DNA of 64,000 bases from the NCBI GenBank assembly GCA_039720395.1, contig CM077823.1, forward strand, positions 5,384,909 through 5,448,908, in the 5' to 3' direction. The DNA is from Liquidambar formosana. Its lineage: Eukaryota; Streptophyta; Magnoliopsida; Saxifragales; Altingiaceae. Made by a program: the position numbers and the translations under genes. Positions within the stretch are counted from its first letter, which is position 1. The number at the start of each line of letters is the position of its first letter. This document shows, one piece after another, positions 35,723 to 48,300 of the stretch. Below the pieces are notes generated by a model. That model was not told the origin of the DNA, did no database searches, and worked only from the letters and a program-made list of their open reading frames with translations.

Positions 35723-36555
35723 GGCATGAGGATTGATTATCTCATCAACCACATTATCTAACAATTTCCTTCAATGAACCAACCTTCCAAACTCCTACCT
35801 TCCAAACTCCTACTAGTACTACCAATAAAATGTGTTACCAGTGTCATGATTTTGCAATAACCAAAACCAAATGTTTATTCCCATTACCTATAATTAATCC
35901 ACGTAAATCCTTTCCTAATAAAGTAATAAGATATCCAAAAGGAGGGTATGTAGTAGGGTAGGGCCAAAATGGCCCCTAATCAACGACCAAAAAAGAGAAA
36001 CGTAGTCCACTCGTAAACTCCACTAATAGGGAGAGAAAAACTGAAAAAGGTTCTTTTTTGTTGTTTGTTTTTTGGTTTTTTGGTTGGGGGGGGGGGGGGG
36101 GGGGGGGACTCCCTCATAAATAACATTGCCTGCCTTTTTTCTGAAGGAGTAGACTTGAAGACTGGCATAACAGGCCTCAAGCATATATACGTGAGTATTT
36201 TCTCCATTCTCTAACCCTTATTGTAGAGCAGAGGAAGCAGCAGCAACATTACTTCCTCCTATCCCTCTCCCTCTCAATATATCTCCATTTTAGTCTTCTC
36301 TGATTATATCTCTTGCTGCGAATTTAGAATTTTGTTTCTATTCTTTTCTCTTTCTCCTTCTCTGTGTGTGTATTGCATTTGTTTTATTTTAATCATGACA
36401 GTTTGCATGATAAATTATTTTCTATAAGTTGTCATGCGCATGTGCCCCATGGCCAAACACCCTTATTAATTATTAAATTAGGATTGCGACTTGCTTCGAA
36501 CGGTTAGAGACTTAGAGTAGTTGACCATATGCTTTATTCAAAGTAATATATATAT
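35723..36555. other. Non-coding spacer
   Basis: No gene seen. Holds a G run of about 24 (36086-36109) and a pyrimidine-rich 36230-36370 stretch that looks like a plant 5' UTR or promoter but leads into no open frame. Confidence 0.5.
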
Positions 36556-36964
36556 GAGGGGGACTATTGTCACCACATAAAGTACTCTAAGCCCCCCACT
36601 AATTTACACTTTTTTAAGATTTTATGAAAAATATAAAAGGTTTTTACGAAAACTAATCACATTGTTCCCTGGAAAACATTTTCTGAACAACTTTGTAGAA
36701 AGAAGTTTTTCCAAAATCCATCATTTAAGCAAACTTTTTGGCCATTTACAATTTCATTTCATTTTCCATGAAAAATGGCCAAAAAGTATACTTAAATGAC
36801 TAATTTTGAAAACAAATTCTTCTAAAGTTGTCCGAAATGATGTCTTCTAGTAAACTACGTGATTAGTTTTCGTAAATTTTTTTTATATTTTTCATAGAAC
36901 TTCAAAAATATAAATTAAGTGGAGGGCTTAGAGTATTTTATGTGATGGTAATAGCCTGGCCCTC
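36556..36964. mobile_element. Foldback MITE of the GGCTATTGCCACCAC family
   Basis: Almost the whole element is one inverted repeat: GGACTATTGTCACCACATAA at the left, TTATGTGATGGTAATAGCC at the right, and arms meeting near AAAATGGCCAAAAAGTATAC. TATATATA flanks both sides, consistent with an 8-9 bp target duplication. Confidence 0.8.
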
Positions 36965-38162
36965 TCTATATATATATATATATATGATGATTTATTCAAA
37001 TTATTCACATAATCACATGAGATGCCTTCATTTGTACTGTTTTTATCTTCAAATTCGTCCATATTTCCTATACAAAATAACTCATCATTTTGTTGTATCT
37101 TAGTCAATGTTGTTTATTTTATGCTCCAAGGACTTATTAATCTCACCTTGTAGCATTACGAGTAATAATTTCTATTCTTTCCACACGTGGAATTCGTGTC
37201 TTCAGGTACTGTAAACAACAGAAATAAAAATGTATTTCTTAGTAAGAAGTTGTTAAACATGGTTGAACGACATTACTGGATCTAAGAAAAGTTTTTTGGC
37301 ATATGACTAAATGGAATGCAATTCTATTGTTCTATAATTCTTACTTTTCCCCATGCATGCTACATACAAGCAAGGTTGAGCTTGTCTTGAAGTGGAACCT
37401 TAAGCAAAAATAACTTTTGTAAAAAGGAAAAAAATTTCTGATCCCTTTAAGAGTGAAAAAAATGCCGAAATGGTTCCATCCTTAAAGAGTGAAAAAAATT
37501 GGACCCGTTTGTGCGTAGTCGTGGTAGCTACAAATAATCCTTACTGTATATAATTACAACCATAAATGCTCAGGGAAAGTTAAAAGGTTAGTGCACCTGA
37601 TATCAAGTGAAGTGGAAGCCTACATTAAAAGGATTCTATAGGTTAAATGCGGATGGAACTTATTTTAAAGTTTTAAGGAGTTTTATAAAATTGATCTGAC
37701 TTGTGGAGGAACTATCAGTATCTGCTTCAATGGATGAATGTTCGTTTTTTCATAATTTTTGAGAAGACAAATGTGTTGTAGATAAGATTGATAATATTGC
37801 TCTTAGTTATCCTCATCTACTTGGTGGTCTTCCAATCCTGTTTTTGTTGCTTCAAAGCTTGCTAGGGATATGAGTGGCATTCTTTTTTATAGATTTGTGG
37901 TGTAATGTCTTCTGAATTCTTGTGAGTTGGATTGTAACATTTATAAATCACCAATATCAGACTCTTTGCTTGTTACGTTTTCTTCGTTCTTAATTTTGTA
38001 TTTTTCTTCATTATTTAATAAAACATAAAACTAATAGCACATAATTGGGAAGTCTTAGGATGCCAACCTGATTGGAATGCTAGGCTTCTTTATGATACTA
38101 AAGTTCTTTCCTTTGACTTAAAATAAAATATAAAATAATAAAATAAAATCTACACTTCAAAG

Positions 38163-38813
38163 TAGGGGTGTTAATGGTTTTGGTTAAAACCGAGAACCAA
38201 ACCAAACCGGGTGGTTTGGTTTGGTCTTTTTGTCATTAGGTTTGGTTGTGGTTTTAATTTTAGAAACTCGAACTTAATTGGTTTGGTTTTGGTTTTCAGT
38301 TTTAAAAAACCAAACCAAACCGAAAAAACCGAAAAAACCGAAAAATATATTTTATGTATATATATAAATTTAAAGTTTGTAAATTCCCAATTCTAATAAG
38401 GGTAAAATAGGTGATTGGCTTGTTTTTGTTGATTTTAAGTTTCTTATTGTTTTCCCTTTTTTAGATTGGCATGTATTAAACTAGCTATTAATGTTGTGTG
38501 TGATATTGACATATTGATATATGTCAATATGTTTCTATTTTGATACAATGTTTGTTTTTTTTAGTTGCCAATGTAATGCTCTTATTAAAAATGTTTTTAT
38601 TTAGAGTTTGGAATGCCATTTTTTTTATTTTCAATTATTTGTTGTTACTTGATAGGTTAAAACCGAAACCGAACCGAACCAAACCGAAATATAATGGTTT
38701 GTTTTGGTTTGGTCTTTTTATAGTATAGTTTGGTTTTGGTTTGGAAGGAACAAAACCGAAGTATAATGGTTTGGTTTGAAATCTCCCCTAAAACCGAACC
38801 ATTAACACCCCTA
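38163..38813. mobile_element. hAT-type non-autonomous element, copy 2
   Basis: As at 22022-22671. Here both target duplications read CTTCAAAG (38155-38162, 38814-38821), which confirms the 8-bp size. Confidence 0.85.
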
Positions 38814-38979
38814 CTTCAAAGAGGTTTCATGTGATTTACTCAAAATGGGAAAAATGTAATAGCCTATATTGGCACATGTCAGTAGGCCCATTGGACCCGA
38901 GCCGAGCTTGGGGAGCTTTGATTAGGCTCACCCAATTTAATCGTCAGGCGGTTAGGCCAATTTCACTTGTATTTTGCTG

Positions 38980-39722
38980 GAGGATGGTTATTGCTACCCC
39001 TTAATTTTATTTGGACATCCCATTAATTTTTATTTATCAAGATTTTACAAAAGATATAAAAGATTCTTATGAAAATTGTCCACGAGAAAACATCATTTTG
39101 AACAACTTTACATAAAAAGTTTTTCCAAAATTTGTCGTTTAAGTAGATTTTTTTGTCATTTAATACTTTTGTTTCATTTTTGGCTAAAAAGTTCATTTAA
39201 ACGAAAGATTTTGAAAAAACCCTTATTTTCCAAAGTTGTTCAAAATGCAGTTTTTAGACAAACATGACCAATTTTCATAAAAACCTTTTATATTTTCCTT
39301 AAATCTTGAAAAATTAAAAGGGTAAATTGCAGATAACCCCCCTGAAGGTTTTTTTTTTTGGGGGGGGGGTTTAATTTTGTCAATGTGCCTCCCTTATGTT
39401 TTAATTTTTGTCAATGTGCCCCATCGTCATTCGCTGTTAATAAAAATTAACAAAAATTAGTCACATCGTTACGCACGTGACACCGTTAACGGACCCATGT
39501 TATCTAAAATCACCAGAATCCTAGTCGGCATCATGGTTAATTGGGTGACTATCGATGATTGGTTTTGTCTTCGAATTGAATTAGAGGGCACATTGACAAA
39601 ATTAAAACATAAGAAGGTTTATCTGTTAACCCTCAATACTTCAAGGGGTTTTCTGCAATTTACCCAAATTAAAATTAATGGGATGTGCAAATAAAGTTAA
39701 GGGGTTGGAATAACTTGTCTCG
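38980..39722. mobile_element. Foldback MITE with nested MITE, copy 2
   Basis: Same element and TTTTGCTG duplications (38972-38979, 39723-39730) as at 22838-23615. Confidence 0.78.
39320..39665. mobile_element. MULE-type MITE nested in the foldback MITE, copy 2
   Basis: AAATTAAAA at 39311-39319 and 39666-39674. Shorter than copy 1, mostly in the T/G tract near its left end. Confidence 0.82.
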
Positions 39723-40785
39723 TTTTGCTGAGCTTGGTCACCTCTTAAGGTTCAACGTAAAAATTGGGGGTGGCAGTTGTTCATAGTGATTGTGTGTTTT
39801 TTTTTTTTTTTAGTATTATTATTATTATTTTTTTTTTTCCCTCTTTCCTGGGAGTTCTGTTAATGAATCACTGGCCATGGTGCCGCCGGGGAGTTGGTCG
39901 TGAGTAAGAGTGAAAGACGGTGGTGGCAGTGGGGTGGTGAGGTGGTGGTTGAAAATGGAGGAGTTGCAGAGGTGAGGGTGTTGGGGAAAAATGGAGTTTC
40001 TAGGGAAAAAAAATTAATGGGAGAGGAGAGACACTGTCAATCTGAAATTGTGTGGGAGTAAAGGGAAGAGAGATTAAGATGGGCGGAAGGATGAGGGCAG
40101 GAGCAGGGACAGAATTAGGAATTTGGTTCAGGGGGGTGGAATTTTTGTTTGTTTATTAATACTTCATCTTAATTCAAAAAAAATTAAAGAAGCATATTTT
40201 AAAAATTTTCTATTGTTTTGTTATTTTAAGGTAAAAAAATTTACAAAAATTTATAATCCATTGAAAAAAAAAAAAAAAAAAAGAAAAAAGGAAATTTTAG
40301 TGGTTAAAAAAAAAAAAAAATTAAAGAATGGAAAATCTAAATTTTTTAAAAACTCTAAAAATATACAATAAAGGGGAGGGGTCAGGGGAGAAAACTGTCT
40401 TCCTGAGCCTTTATTGGCTCCGTCCTTGGGCAGAAGGAGGGCAACTAAAATGGATGAAAAGCCAAATATAAATGATGCGAAATTGTTCAGAAATTTACAA
40501 CCTTACAAGCAAAGTGGTAGTGTTTTCATGGAAGGGATGCCATGAGTTGGGCGCTTTTGGTTTGGACGTGTGAGAGAGAGACTGAAGAAGGAGTAGAACG
40601 CGTAAAGTCCCAGTCCGAACGTGTCAAAAAGTTAGTCTTAGGAGCTGCAACTTGATTGGTGGAAAATTATAGATATCCAAATTTCATTACTTTATGAAGC
40701 CGATAACGTATATATCACGCTTCATTGAATTTGAGGTCAGCGTAGAAGGGAGACTCTTTTTTCGGCAGCATAAAAATTGGAACCA

Positions 40786-41116
40786 ACCACGAGGTGGGGC
40801 ATAGATGGCTTCATGGTTGGAATACCAACTATGAGGTCTTGGGTTCAAACCTTATGGGCAGCTTTTCGAACATAATAAGTGCAATAAAAGTTGATAGGAC
40901 ATATCTCCATTGACGAATAATCAATTCCTAAATTTGGGTGTGGGTATGAATCTCCGTCACTGGGCAAATCCGTGACTTACTAGTGTGTGTGTTGTGGGGT
41001 CGGTGCATACATCCAAGGTTTGCCTTTCTATCTTACTCCAATTAACGGCATTAGGTATCGATTCCGAAGTCCTGAAGGACAGGCCGAGGAGATTCATCCT
41101 CGTATCCAAAAAAAAC
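40786..41116 (+). mobile_element. tRNA-derived SINE, full length, copy 2
   Basis: Target duplication AAATTGGAACCA at 40774-40785 and 41117-41128. Box B GGGTTCAAACC near 40842. Keeps the internal 128 bp (TCTCCGTCACTGGGC...) lost in copy 1. Confidence 0.82.
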
Positions 41117-42228
41117 AAATTGGAACCACGAACTTTGCCAATTAAGGAGTCTTACCCTTGATTTTTTATCGTGAAAAAACAAAAACAAAACAAATCAAAC
41201 TAGGGGTAGATGACACGTTCCAATCCGAATGTGTCAAAAAGTTAGCCCCCGTAATAGAAGATTATAGATATCTAAATTTCATTACTCCATAAAACTAATA
41301 ACATACATATCACAGTACAAGGAATTTGAGATGAGGGTGAAAGGGAGACTCTATTTTTGGTAACATAAAAACTGGACTCGCGAGAATTACATATCATAGA
41401 GCATCTGACCATCAAGAGGGAGTTACGTGGAAACCTACATTGGAAGGATTTTATAAGGTACTAGTTTTGGCACATGGGCATTGCACACATGGATGCTTTT
41501 CAAAAATAAATTTTAATAATTTTGTACATAGTCATTACACTAATCTTATCCTTCGTAGATTTTACATGTGAAAGTGTTTTAGTGAGAAATCGAAAGGGTT
41601 GCCATACTATGTATATAATAAATAGGTGAAGTATTTGGTGGCTTGGTTTTTTTTCCCAGTCCGGATCATTTCTTTTATTTGTGGTGAGCTCGGTTATTTT
41701 GACTTTTGCCCAACAAATTTAATCGAATATAGGTAAAATCACCATCCATTCCGCGTCAAATTAACCCCCAAGATAAAACTCAGTTAGTGGCTCCACCAAG
41801 AGGGATGAGAAGTAATGTTTGTTTTTTTTTTTTTTTTTTGAAAATAATCTATTAATAACAAATTTAATATAACCTTGTTCATAACAACACTCCATTTTGA
41901 ATTGGGTGCGAGCTTATACGAATGGAGACTCTTTTATAATAATTTTTATTACATAATCATACTTTTTGAATTTTGTTTTATAAGATTTTGAAGTGTTTTC
42001 CTAAACTCAAAAATTAATGCTCCAATATGAAAAATATATGTAATATATCTTATTTCTCCTAAAGCTTGGTAATTAGAGGATTTTTTTTTCTTTTAATTCA
42101 ATATATGTCTAGGTTTGAAATAACTGTAGTTGTCCAACGAGAAATTGAGTTTGCAAGATTCTGGACGAAAATTCTCAACAATATATCCAACGATTTATAA
42201 AACTTATCCGAGTCATACAAAATAATAA

Positions 42229-43558
42229 GGACCTATTTGGTAGTCTAATTCTAAATTAAATAATTTAATGAATTTTATTATTTGATTTGATCTAATATAA
42301 TATTTCATAAAATTATAAAATTTTATAGTTTGGTAGGATGAATTTCGTAAAATTCTAAAATTTTACTACTTTTGTTTAGCTTTCTGTTTTGTTCCATTCT
42401 TTTGCACCAAAAAATTAAAAATAATAATAATAATAATAAAAAAGAAAGAATGCACCAAGAAGAGACCTTGTGAATGACGAGAAACACTTCCATGTAACTG
42501 TGATAGGGCCAGGTGGTATCACAAGTCAATAGGGGGCTTGCAAAGTGGAATTGTGGGACCAAAAAGTACACTGACAATCTCACTTTGCAAGTCCCCTATT
42601 GGCTTGTGATACCACCTAGCCCTATCACAGTTACAGTGAAGTATTTCTCGTGAATGACGGGGCAGTAAGTCGTACTTGTTACTTCAAACTTTTGATGTTT
42701 TTTTTGTCTTTAGTTGATGATAAATACAAAGGCCTCCACCCACCACCCCATGGACCTAGAGTCTTTACACTCTCTCTCTCTCTCTTCGAGTCTCAACTTG
42801 GTTTAACAGTCTTCGTCTTTCTTCCTTTCTTCCTAAAGTCCCAAGTGGTCCAAAGTGGAGTCGTTTTCTGCATCTTTGAAGTGTTAATTGTCCGTTCATT
42901 CATCAATCCTCACCACAAACAACACGTCTGACTTTCCTAAAAGAAATCTCAACTTGGTTTAAGAGTCTTCGTCTTTCTTCCTTCTTCCTAAAGTCCCAAG
43001 TGATCCAAAATGGAGTCGTTGTCTACGTCTTTGATGTGTTAATTGTACGTTCATTCATCAATCCTCACCACAAACAACACGTCTGACTTTCCTAAAAGAA
43101 AGAGGAAGGTAAGTCTTCCTTTCTTGAAAAAAATTTCCTTTTGCACCATGGAAAGGCCAAGGTCGCTTGATCTCCTCTCTCTCTCTCTCTCTCTCTTCAT
43201 TCGAGTCTCACTTGGTTTAAGAGTCTTCGTCTTTCTTCCTTCTTCCTAAAGGTAGTCCCAAGTGGTCCAAAGTGGAGTAGTTGTCTGCGTCTTTGAAGTG
43301 TTAATTGTACGTTCATTCATCAATCCTCACCACAAACAACACGTCTGACTTTCCTAAAAGAAAGAGGAAGGTCAGTCTTCCTTTCCTGAAAAAAATTTCC
43401 TTTTGCGCCATGGAAAGGCCGAGGTCGCTTGATCTGCTTGTAGTGAAGACATGGCAATGAGTTTGTATTAGGATCTTGACGGGCGTGAGTGGGTGGCTGG
43501 AGGTGTACAGGGGTCGCTGGAGTTGAACGGAGCTCGCCGGAAGGGGGTCGGAACTGGT
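42229..43558. mobile_element. PIF/Harbinger-like element, copy 2, right end deleted
   Basis: Left end AAGGACCTATTTGGTAGTC matches 28653. The right arm and terminus are gone through the deletion at 43558. Contains the 171-bp MITE at 42479-42649 and the same internal direct repeats as copy 1. Confidence 0.6.
42479..42649. mobile_element. 171-bp MULE-type MITE private to copy 2
   Basis: Perfect 9-bp duplication GTGAATGAC (42470-42478, 42650-42658). Arms GAGAAACACTTCCATGTAAC and its imperfect complement fold over nearly the whole element. Copy 1 has the empty site (TGTGTATGACGGGGCAG near 28890). Confidence 0.93.
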
Positions 43559-43580
43559 ATGGATTGAAAAAAAAGTATAA

Positions 43581-43977
43581 GCATCTCCGTTGGATATGTT
43601 ATTTTTTATTATTATTATTTTTTTATGTCAAGTACAAAATAAAGGTTTATGTGGTAATTTGAAGATTTACTTAAAATTGGTCACTCCACTCGATATGCCA
43701 AATTTAAAGGCTTATTCAAAACAAACCACTTCACCCAATTTGTCAAATGCAAGAAAAATAAAGGAATCAAATATTACAGTGGTTAAATTTGAAATAACAT
43801 AATTAAAAAAACAAAAATGACATGTGACTTTGAAAGATGTCAATTTTGACATCAAGAGATGGGCTTCTATTCCAACTCAGCAAAAGTTCGGTTAGAGATA
43901 TATTTAAGACTTGGCAATGCCTTTTATAACCATTTTTTGGGTTGTTGTAGAATTTGACATCTCCTTTGGAGATGTTC
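43581..43977. mobile_element. MITE with GCATCTCC-type ends, copy 2
   Basis: Counterpart of 31143-31540, flanked by TAA on both sides. Confidence 0.6.
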
Positions 43978-44450
43978 TAAGAGCTGTTTGCGATGTACAA
44001 AATCGATTGGTAACATGGAAAGAAAAATGCTTAAGATGGTTAGAAAAGATGAAGGGAAACAACCCTACGGTATGTTTTTAGAACAGACGAAGGGAAGTAA
44101 AATGCTTAAAATGGTTAAATTTCTTAAGCATCATCAAGCACTTTCTAATTTATTTTCTCACTCACGGTGGACTCGTGCAATCAAGTTGCTGATATTTTAG
44201 ACCAATGCTATCTATCCCTAATATTTTTCTTGAATGAGGTGGGTGGCATATTTGTATTGCAAAAATTCAAATTTGTGATTATTATGTTGTCACATCATTT
44301 GTAATGTCGAATTTGATAAAAGCATTTGGAACATATAGCATTTTCCTTTTACCAAAAGGACTCTACTATTCAATTTCACAAGTTAAAAAACAAGCTTATG
44401 GGCCACCAAAGGTCCTATCATCTTGTGGGGGTGTATAGTCAATAATAACA

Positions 44451-44841
44451 AGAGGCGGGCTATTGCCACTACAAAAATTTCTTTTCACTCCCACTTATTT
44501 TACAATTTTTAAGATTTTATAAAAAAATATGAAAGGTTTTCATGAAAACTAATCACATTGTTTACTAGAAAACATTATTTTGAATGACCTTGTAGAAAAC
44601 ATTTTTTAACCATTTACTAACCTCCGTTTCATTTTTACAGAATGTTTTATGAAAAATGGCCAAAAAATTCACTTAAATGATAGATTTTGAAAAAATTTTA
44701 TTTTACAAAATTGTTTAAAATTATGTTTTCTATTAGACTACATGACTGGTTTTCATGAAAACCTTTTGATTTTTCATAAAACCTTGAAAATTGTAAAATA
44801 AATTAGTGCAAAGAAATTTTCACAGCGAAAATAACTGCCCC
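44451..44841. mobile_element. Foldback MITE of the GGCTATTGCCACCAC family
   Basis: Left GGCGGGCTATTGCCAC, right, inverted, GGGGCAGTTATTTTCGC. Target duplication TAATAACA at 44443-44450 and 44842-44849. Copy 1 keeps only its right part (31850-32138). Confidence 0.78.
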
Positions 44842-45230
44842 TAATAACAGCTGGCCACAATATTCGAGCAAATTCTACGACACCCGAGCAAAAAATTGGG
44901 TACAATATCTATAAGTTCACTTTAAATCATTTAGTTCTAACTTAATTGCCAAAATTATACAATCAAAAACAAAGTTGGTGGGACCCACTCCTCTCTCCTC
45001 TCTCCTCTCTCCCGTTCTCTGTCTCTTTCTCTCTCCTCTCTTGTTCCACTCTCTCTCCTCTCTCGCTTCAAGATAGCGATCTCTCTGTCTCTTTTTTATT
45101 ATTTTATTATTTTATTATTTTATGACTTGCTTAGTACGGGTCAATTTGAGAAGTCTTTGGAATTGATAGTGGGACCATGGTGACAGTTGTGGGTAGAAAT
45201 TAAATTAAAGTAGCTCACTTTTTTTGCATG

Positions 45231-45238
45231 TATAAGTA
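45231..45238 (+). promoter_or_regulatory. TATA box of the receptor-like protein gene
   Basis: TATAAGTA lies about 93-100 bp upstream of the ATG at 45331. The duplication boundary falls just before it, so copy 1 has no equivalent promoter. Confidence 0.55.
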
Positions 45239-45330
45239 GGGGTTGCTTGGACAACCGGAAAGCAAAGCAACATTTGCAACTATCTCCTCTTTTTTGCATG
45301 AGCTTGATTTGAATTCATATTTCATAATCC

Positions 45331-48300
45331 ATGGTTTTCTTCATCATGGGTGGTAGATCCTTTCAGCTTGTCAATTTACTGGTTTGGTTTCTATATATAT
45401 CCATGCTAACCATCACTGGGTTTAGCATGGGTGTCGAAAATTCCAAGCTGGTGAGGTGCATAGAGAGGGAGAGACAAGCTCTTCTCAGCTTTAAACAAGG
45501 CCTAACTGACGATGAAAACCTTACCTCCTCTTGGCGAAGAGAAGAAGAAGATTGCTGCAGATGGGAAGGAATAGGGTGTGACAACCAAACCGGCCATGTC
45601 ATCCTGCTCGATTTGAGTGACAGACGTTTAGGTGGTTTGGTAGGCCCTTCCCTGCTTGAATTACAATATTTGAATCACTTGGATCTCAGTGACAATTACT
45701 TCAGTGGAAGGATTCCAGAGTTTATGGGTTCGCTTACTAAGTTGGCATATCTCAACCTCTCATGGTGCCTTTGATGGGGCTATTCCTCACCAGCTTGGCA
45801 ATCTCTCCAGCTTGCATTCTCTTGATCTCGGCTATAGTTTTGGTTTGAAAGCTGACAACCTTGAATGGCTTTCTCGTCTTTCTTCCTTGAAACTTCTTGA
45901 TTTAGGTTTGTGGATCTTTCTAAAGCAGTGGACTGGCTCCAATCAATTACAAAGCTCCCTTCTCTGTCAGGCTTACTCCTACGTGGTTGTCAAGTTCCTG
46001 GTATCATTCCTCCATCTCTATCTTATATTAATTCTTCCAAATCTCTTGCAGTCCTTGATCTCAGTTATAATGAGTTCAATTCCTCAATATTCTCTTGGTT
46101 GTTCAATATTAGTACTACCAGCTTGGTTGAACTTAGTCTCTCTGGAAATCAGCTGATAGGTCCAATCCCGGATTCTTTTGGGGACACAATTTCTCTTGAA
46201 CATCTCGACCTCTCATCCAATTATCTTGAAGGTGGAATTCCAAAATCCTTGTGGAACCTTTGCCACTTACAAACTCTAGATTTGTCCTTCAATAATCTCG
46301 CTGAACCCCCTCCAAAAAACTTGACTCTGTGCGCTGAGGCTTCCTTAAAGATTTTGAGGTTGAGTCATAACCAACTTAATGGGTCATTGTCTGATTTTAC
46401 AAGATTTTCATCCTTGCAAGAATTACACCTCAACCATAATCACTTAAACGGGTCCTTTCCGGAAAGCTTTGATAACTTATCTAAGCTTGTCATTCTGGAA
46501 TTACAACAGAACCGACTCACCGGGTCATTGCCTGATTTTACAAGATTTTCAGCCTTGCGGGAATTGTACATTTATGGTAACCGGTTAGACGGGTCCATTC
46601 GAAAAAGCTTTGACAACTTATCTAAGCTTGTCTAGTCTGGATTTCAGCATCTTGGTGGTAACCGGTTAGACGGGTCCATTCCGAAAAGCTTTGACAACTT
46701 ATCTAAGCTTGTCTTTCTGGATTTATCAGACAACCGACTCAACGGGTCATTTCCTGATTTTTCAAGATTTTCATCCTTGCAAGAATTACATCTTGGTGGT
46801 AACCGGTTAGACGGGTCCATTCCGAAAAGCTTGGACAACTTATCTAAGCTTGTCTTTCTGGATTTATCAGACAACCGACTCAACGGGTCATTTCCTGATT
46901 TTTCAAGATTTTCATCCTTGCAAGAATTACATCTTGGTGGTAACCGGTTAGACGGGTCCATTCCGAAAAGCTTGGACAACTTATCTAAGCTTGTCTTTCT
47001 GGATTTATCAGACAACCGACTCAACGGGTCATTTCCTGATTTTTCAAGATTTTCATCCTTGCAAGAATTACATCTTGGTGGTAACCGGTTAGACGGGTCC
47101 ATTCCGAAAAGCTTGGACAACTTATCTAAGCTTGTCTTTCTGAATTTATCAGACAACCGACTCAACGGGTCATTTCCTGATTTTTCAAGATTTTCATCCT
47201 TGCAAGAATTAAATCTTGGTGGTAACCGGTTAGACGGGTCCATTCCGAAAAGCTTTGACAACTTATCTAAGCTTCTCTTTCTGGATTTATCAGACAACCG
47301 ACTCAACGGGTCATTTCCTGATTTTTCAAGATTTTCATCCTTGCGAGAATTACATCTTGGTGGTAATCAATTGAAGGGGCCATTGCCGAAAAGTGTTGGA
47401 CAGCTCTCTGGCCTCTGGTCCTTAAATGTTTCTTCAAATTTTTTGAATGGTGTCATCTCCGAAGCGCACCTGTCAAACCTTTCGGAATTGCGAGAATTGG
47501 ACTTGTCTTTTAACTCTTTTGCTCTGAATTTCAGTTCTGATTGGGTTTGCCCTTTTCAATTGTTTGTCATAAGATTAAGCGGTTGCAAGATAGGCCCACG
47601 TTTTCCAAGCTGGCTACGAACACAAACTCGGGTCTCTGATCTTGATATCTCCAACTCTGGGATTTCGGAAGCCACCCCCGACTGGTTTTGGAATCTATCT
47701 ACCGACTTAATCCACTTAAATCTCTCTTTCAACCAGATTAATGCTCAGGTGCCAAATTCATCATTGGAATTCATTGTTTTAGTAGATTTGAGTTCCAACT
47801 TGTTTTATGGTCCTATACCAGCATGTCTTCGTTATGCCAGTGTATTGAATCTCTCCAAAAATAAGTTTTCAGGATTCACAAACCATTGGACATCGAGTGA
47901 CGATGTGCGTGTGGAGTACCTTGACGTCTCTGATAATCAATTATCAGGACGCCTTCCTGATTTTTTTACGCAGTCGGTTTACTTGGAGCACCTCAATTTG
48001 GGAAACAATAAATTCTCGGGGATAATCCCCAGCACAATGGGATCGCTACAAAACGTTAAAACATTGAGGCTGAGTAACAATCAGTTTTCTGGCAAACTAC
48101 CATTGTTTTTTAAGAATTGGAGTAATTTGACAATTCTAGATCTTGGAGAGAATAAGTTCTCAGGAGAAATACCGACATGGATAGGGGAAAGCTTAAGAAG
48201 CTTGATTGTTCTGTGTCTACGATCAAATGAGTTCAATGGGAATATACCTGTCAATATATGTCATCTTAAATCTCTTCACGTCTTGGACCTTTCTCTGAAC

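Larger units (their letters stand above)
37071..45230 (+). repeat. Segmental duplication, copy 2
   Basis: Second copy of 20925-32547, same orientation. It has a private MITE at 42479-42649, lacks the solo LTR, and lacks about 1.29 kb at 43558 relative to copy 1. Its right edge stops at the TATA box of the receptor-like protein pseudogene, so the copied unit included that gene's upstream region. Confidence 0.93.

Noticed and set aside
46644..47306. 220-codon open frame on the - strand across the LRR array
   Set aside because: The repeat unit is 141 bp, a multiple of three, so one stop-free antisense unit stays open when repeated. No domain, and the + strand is clearly LRR coding.
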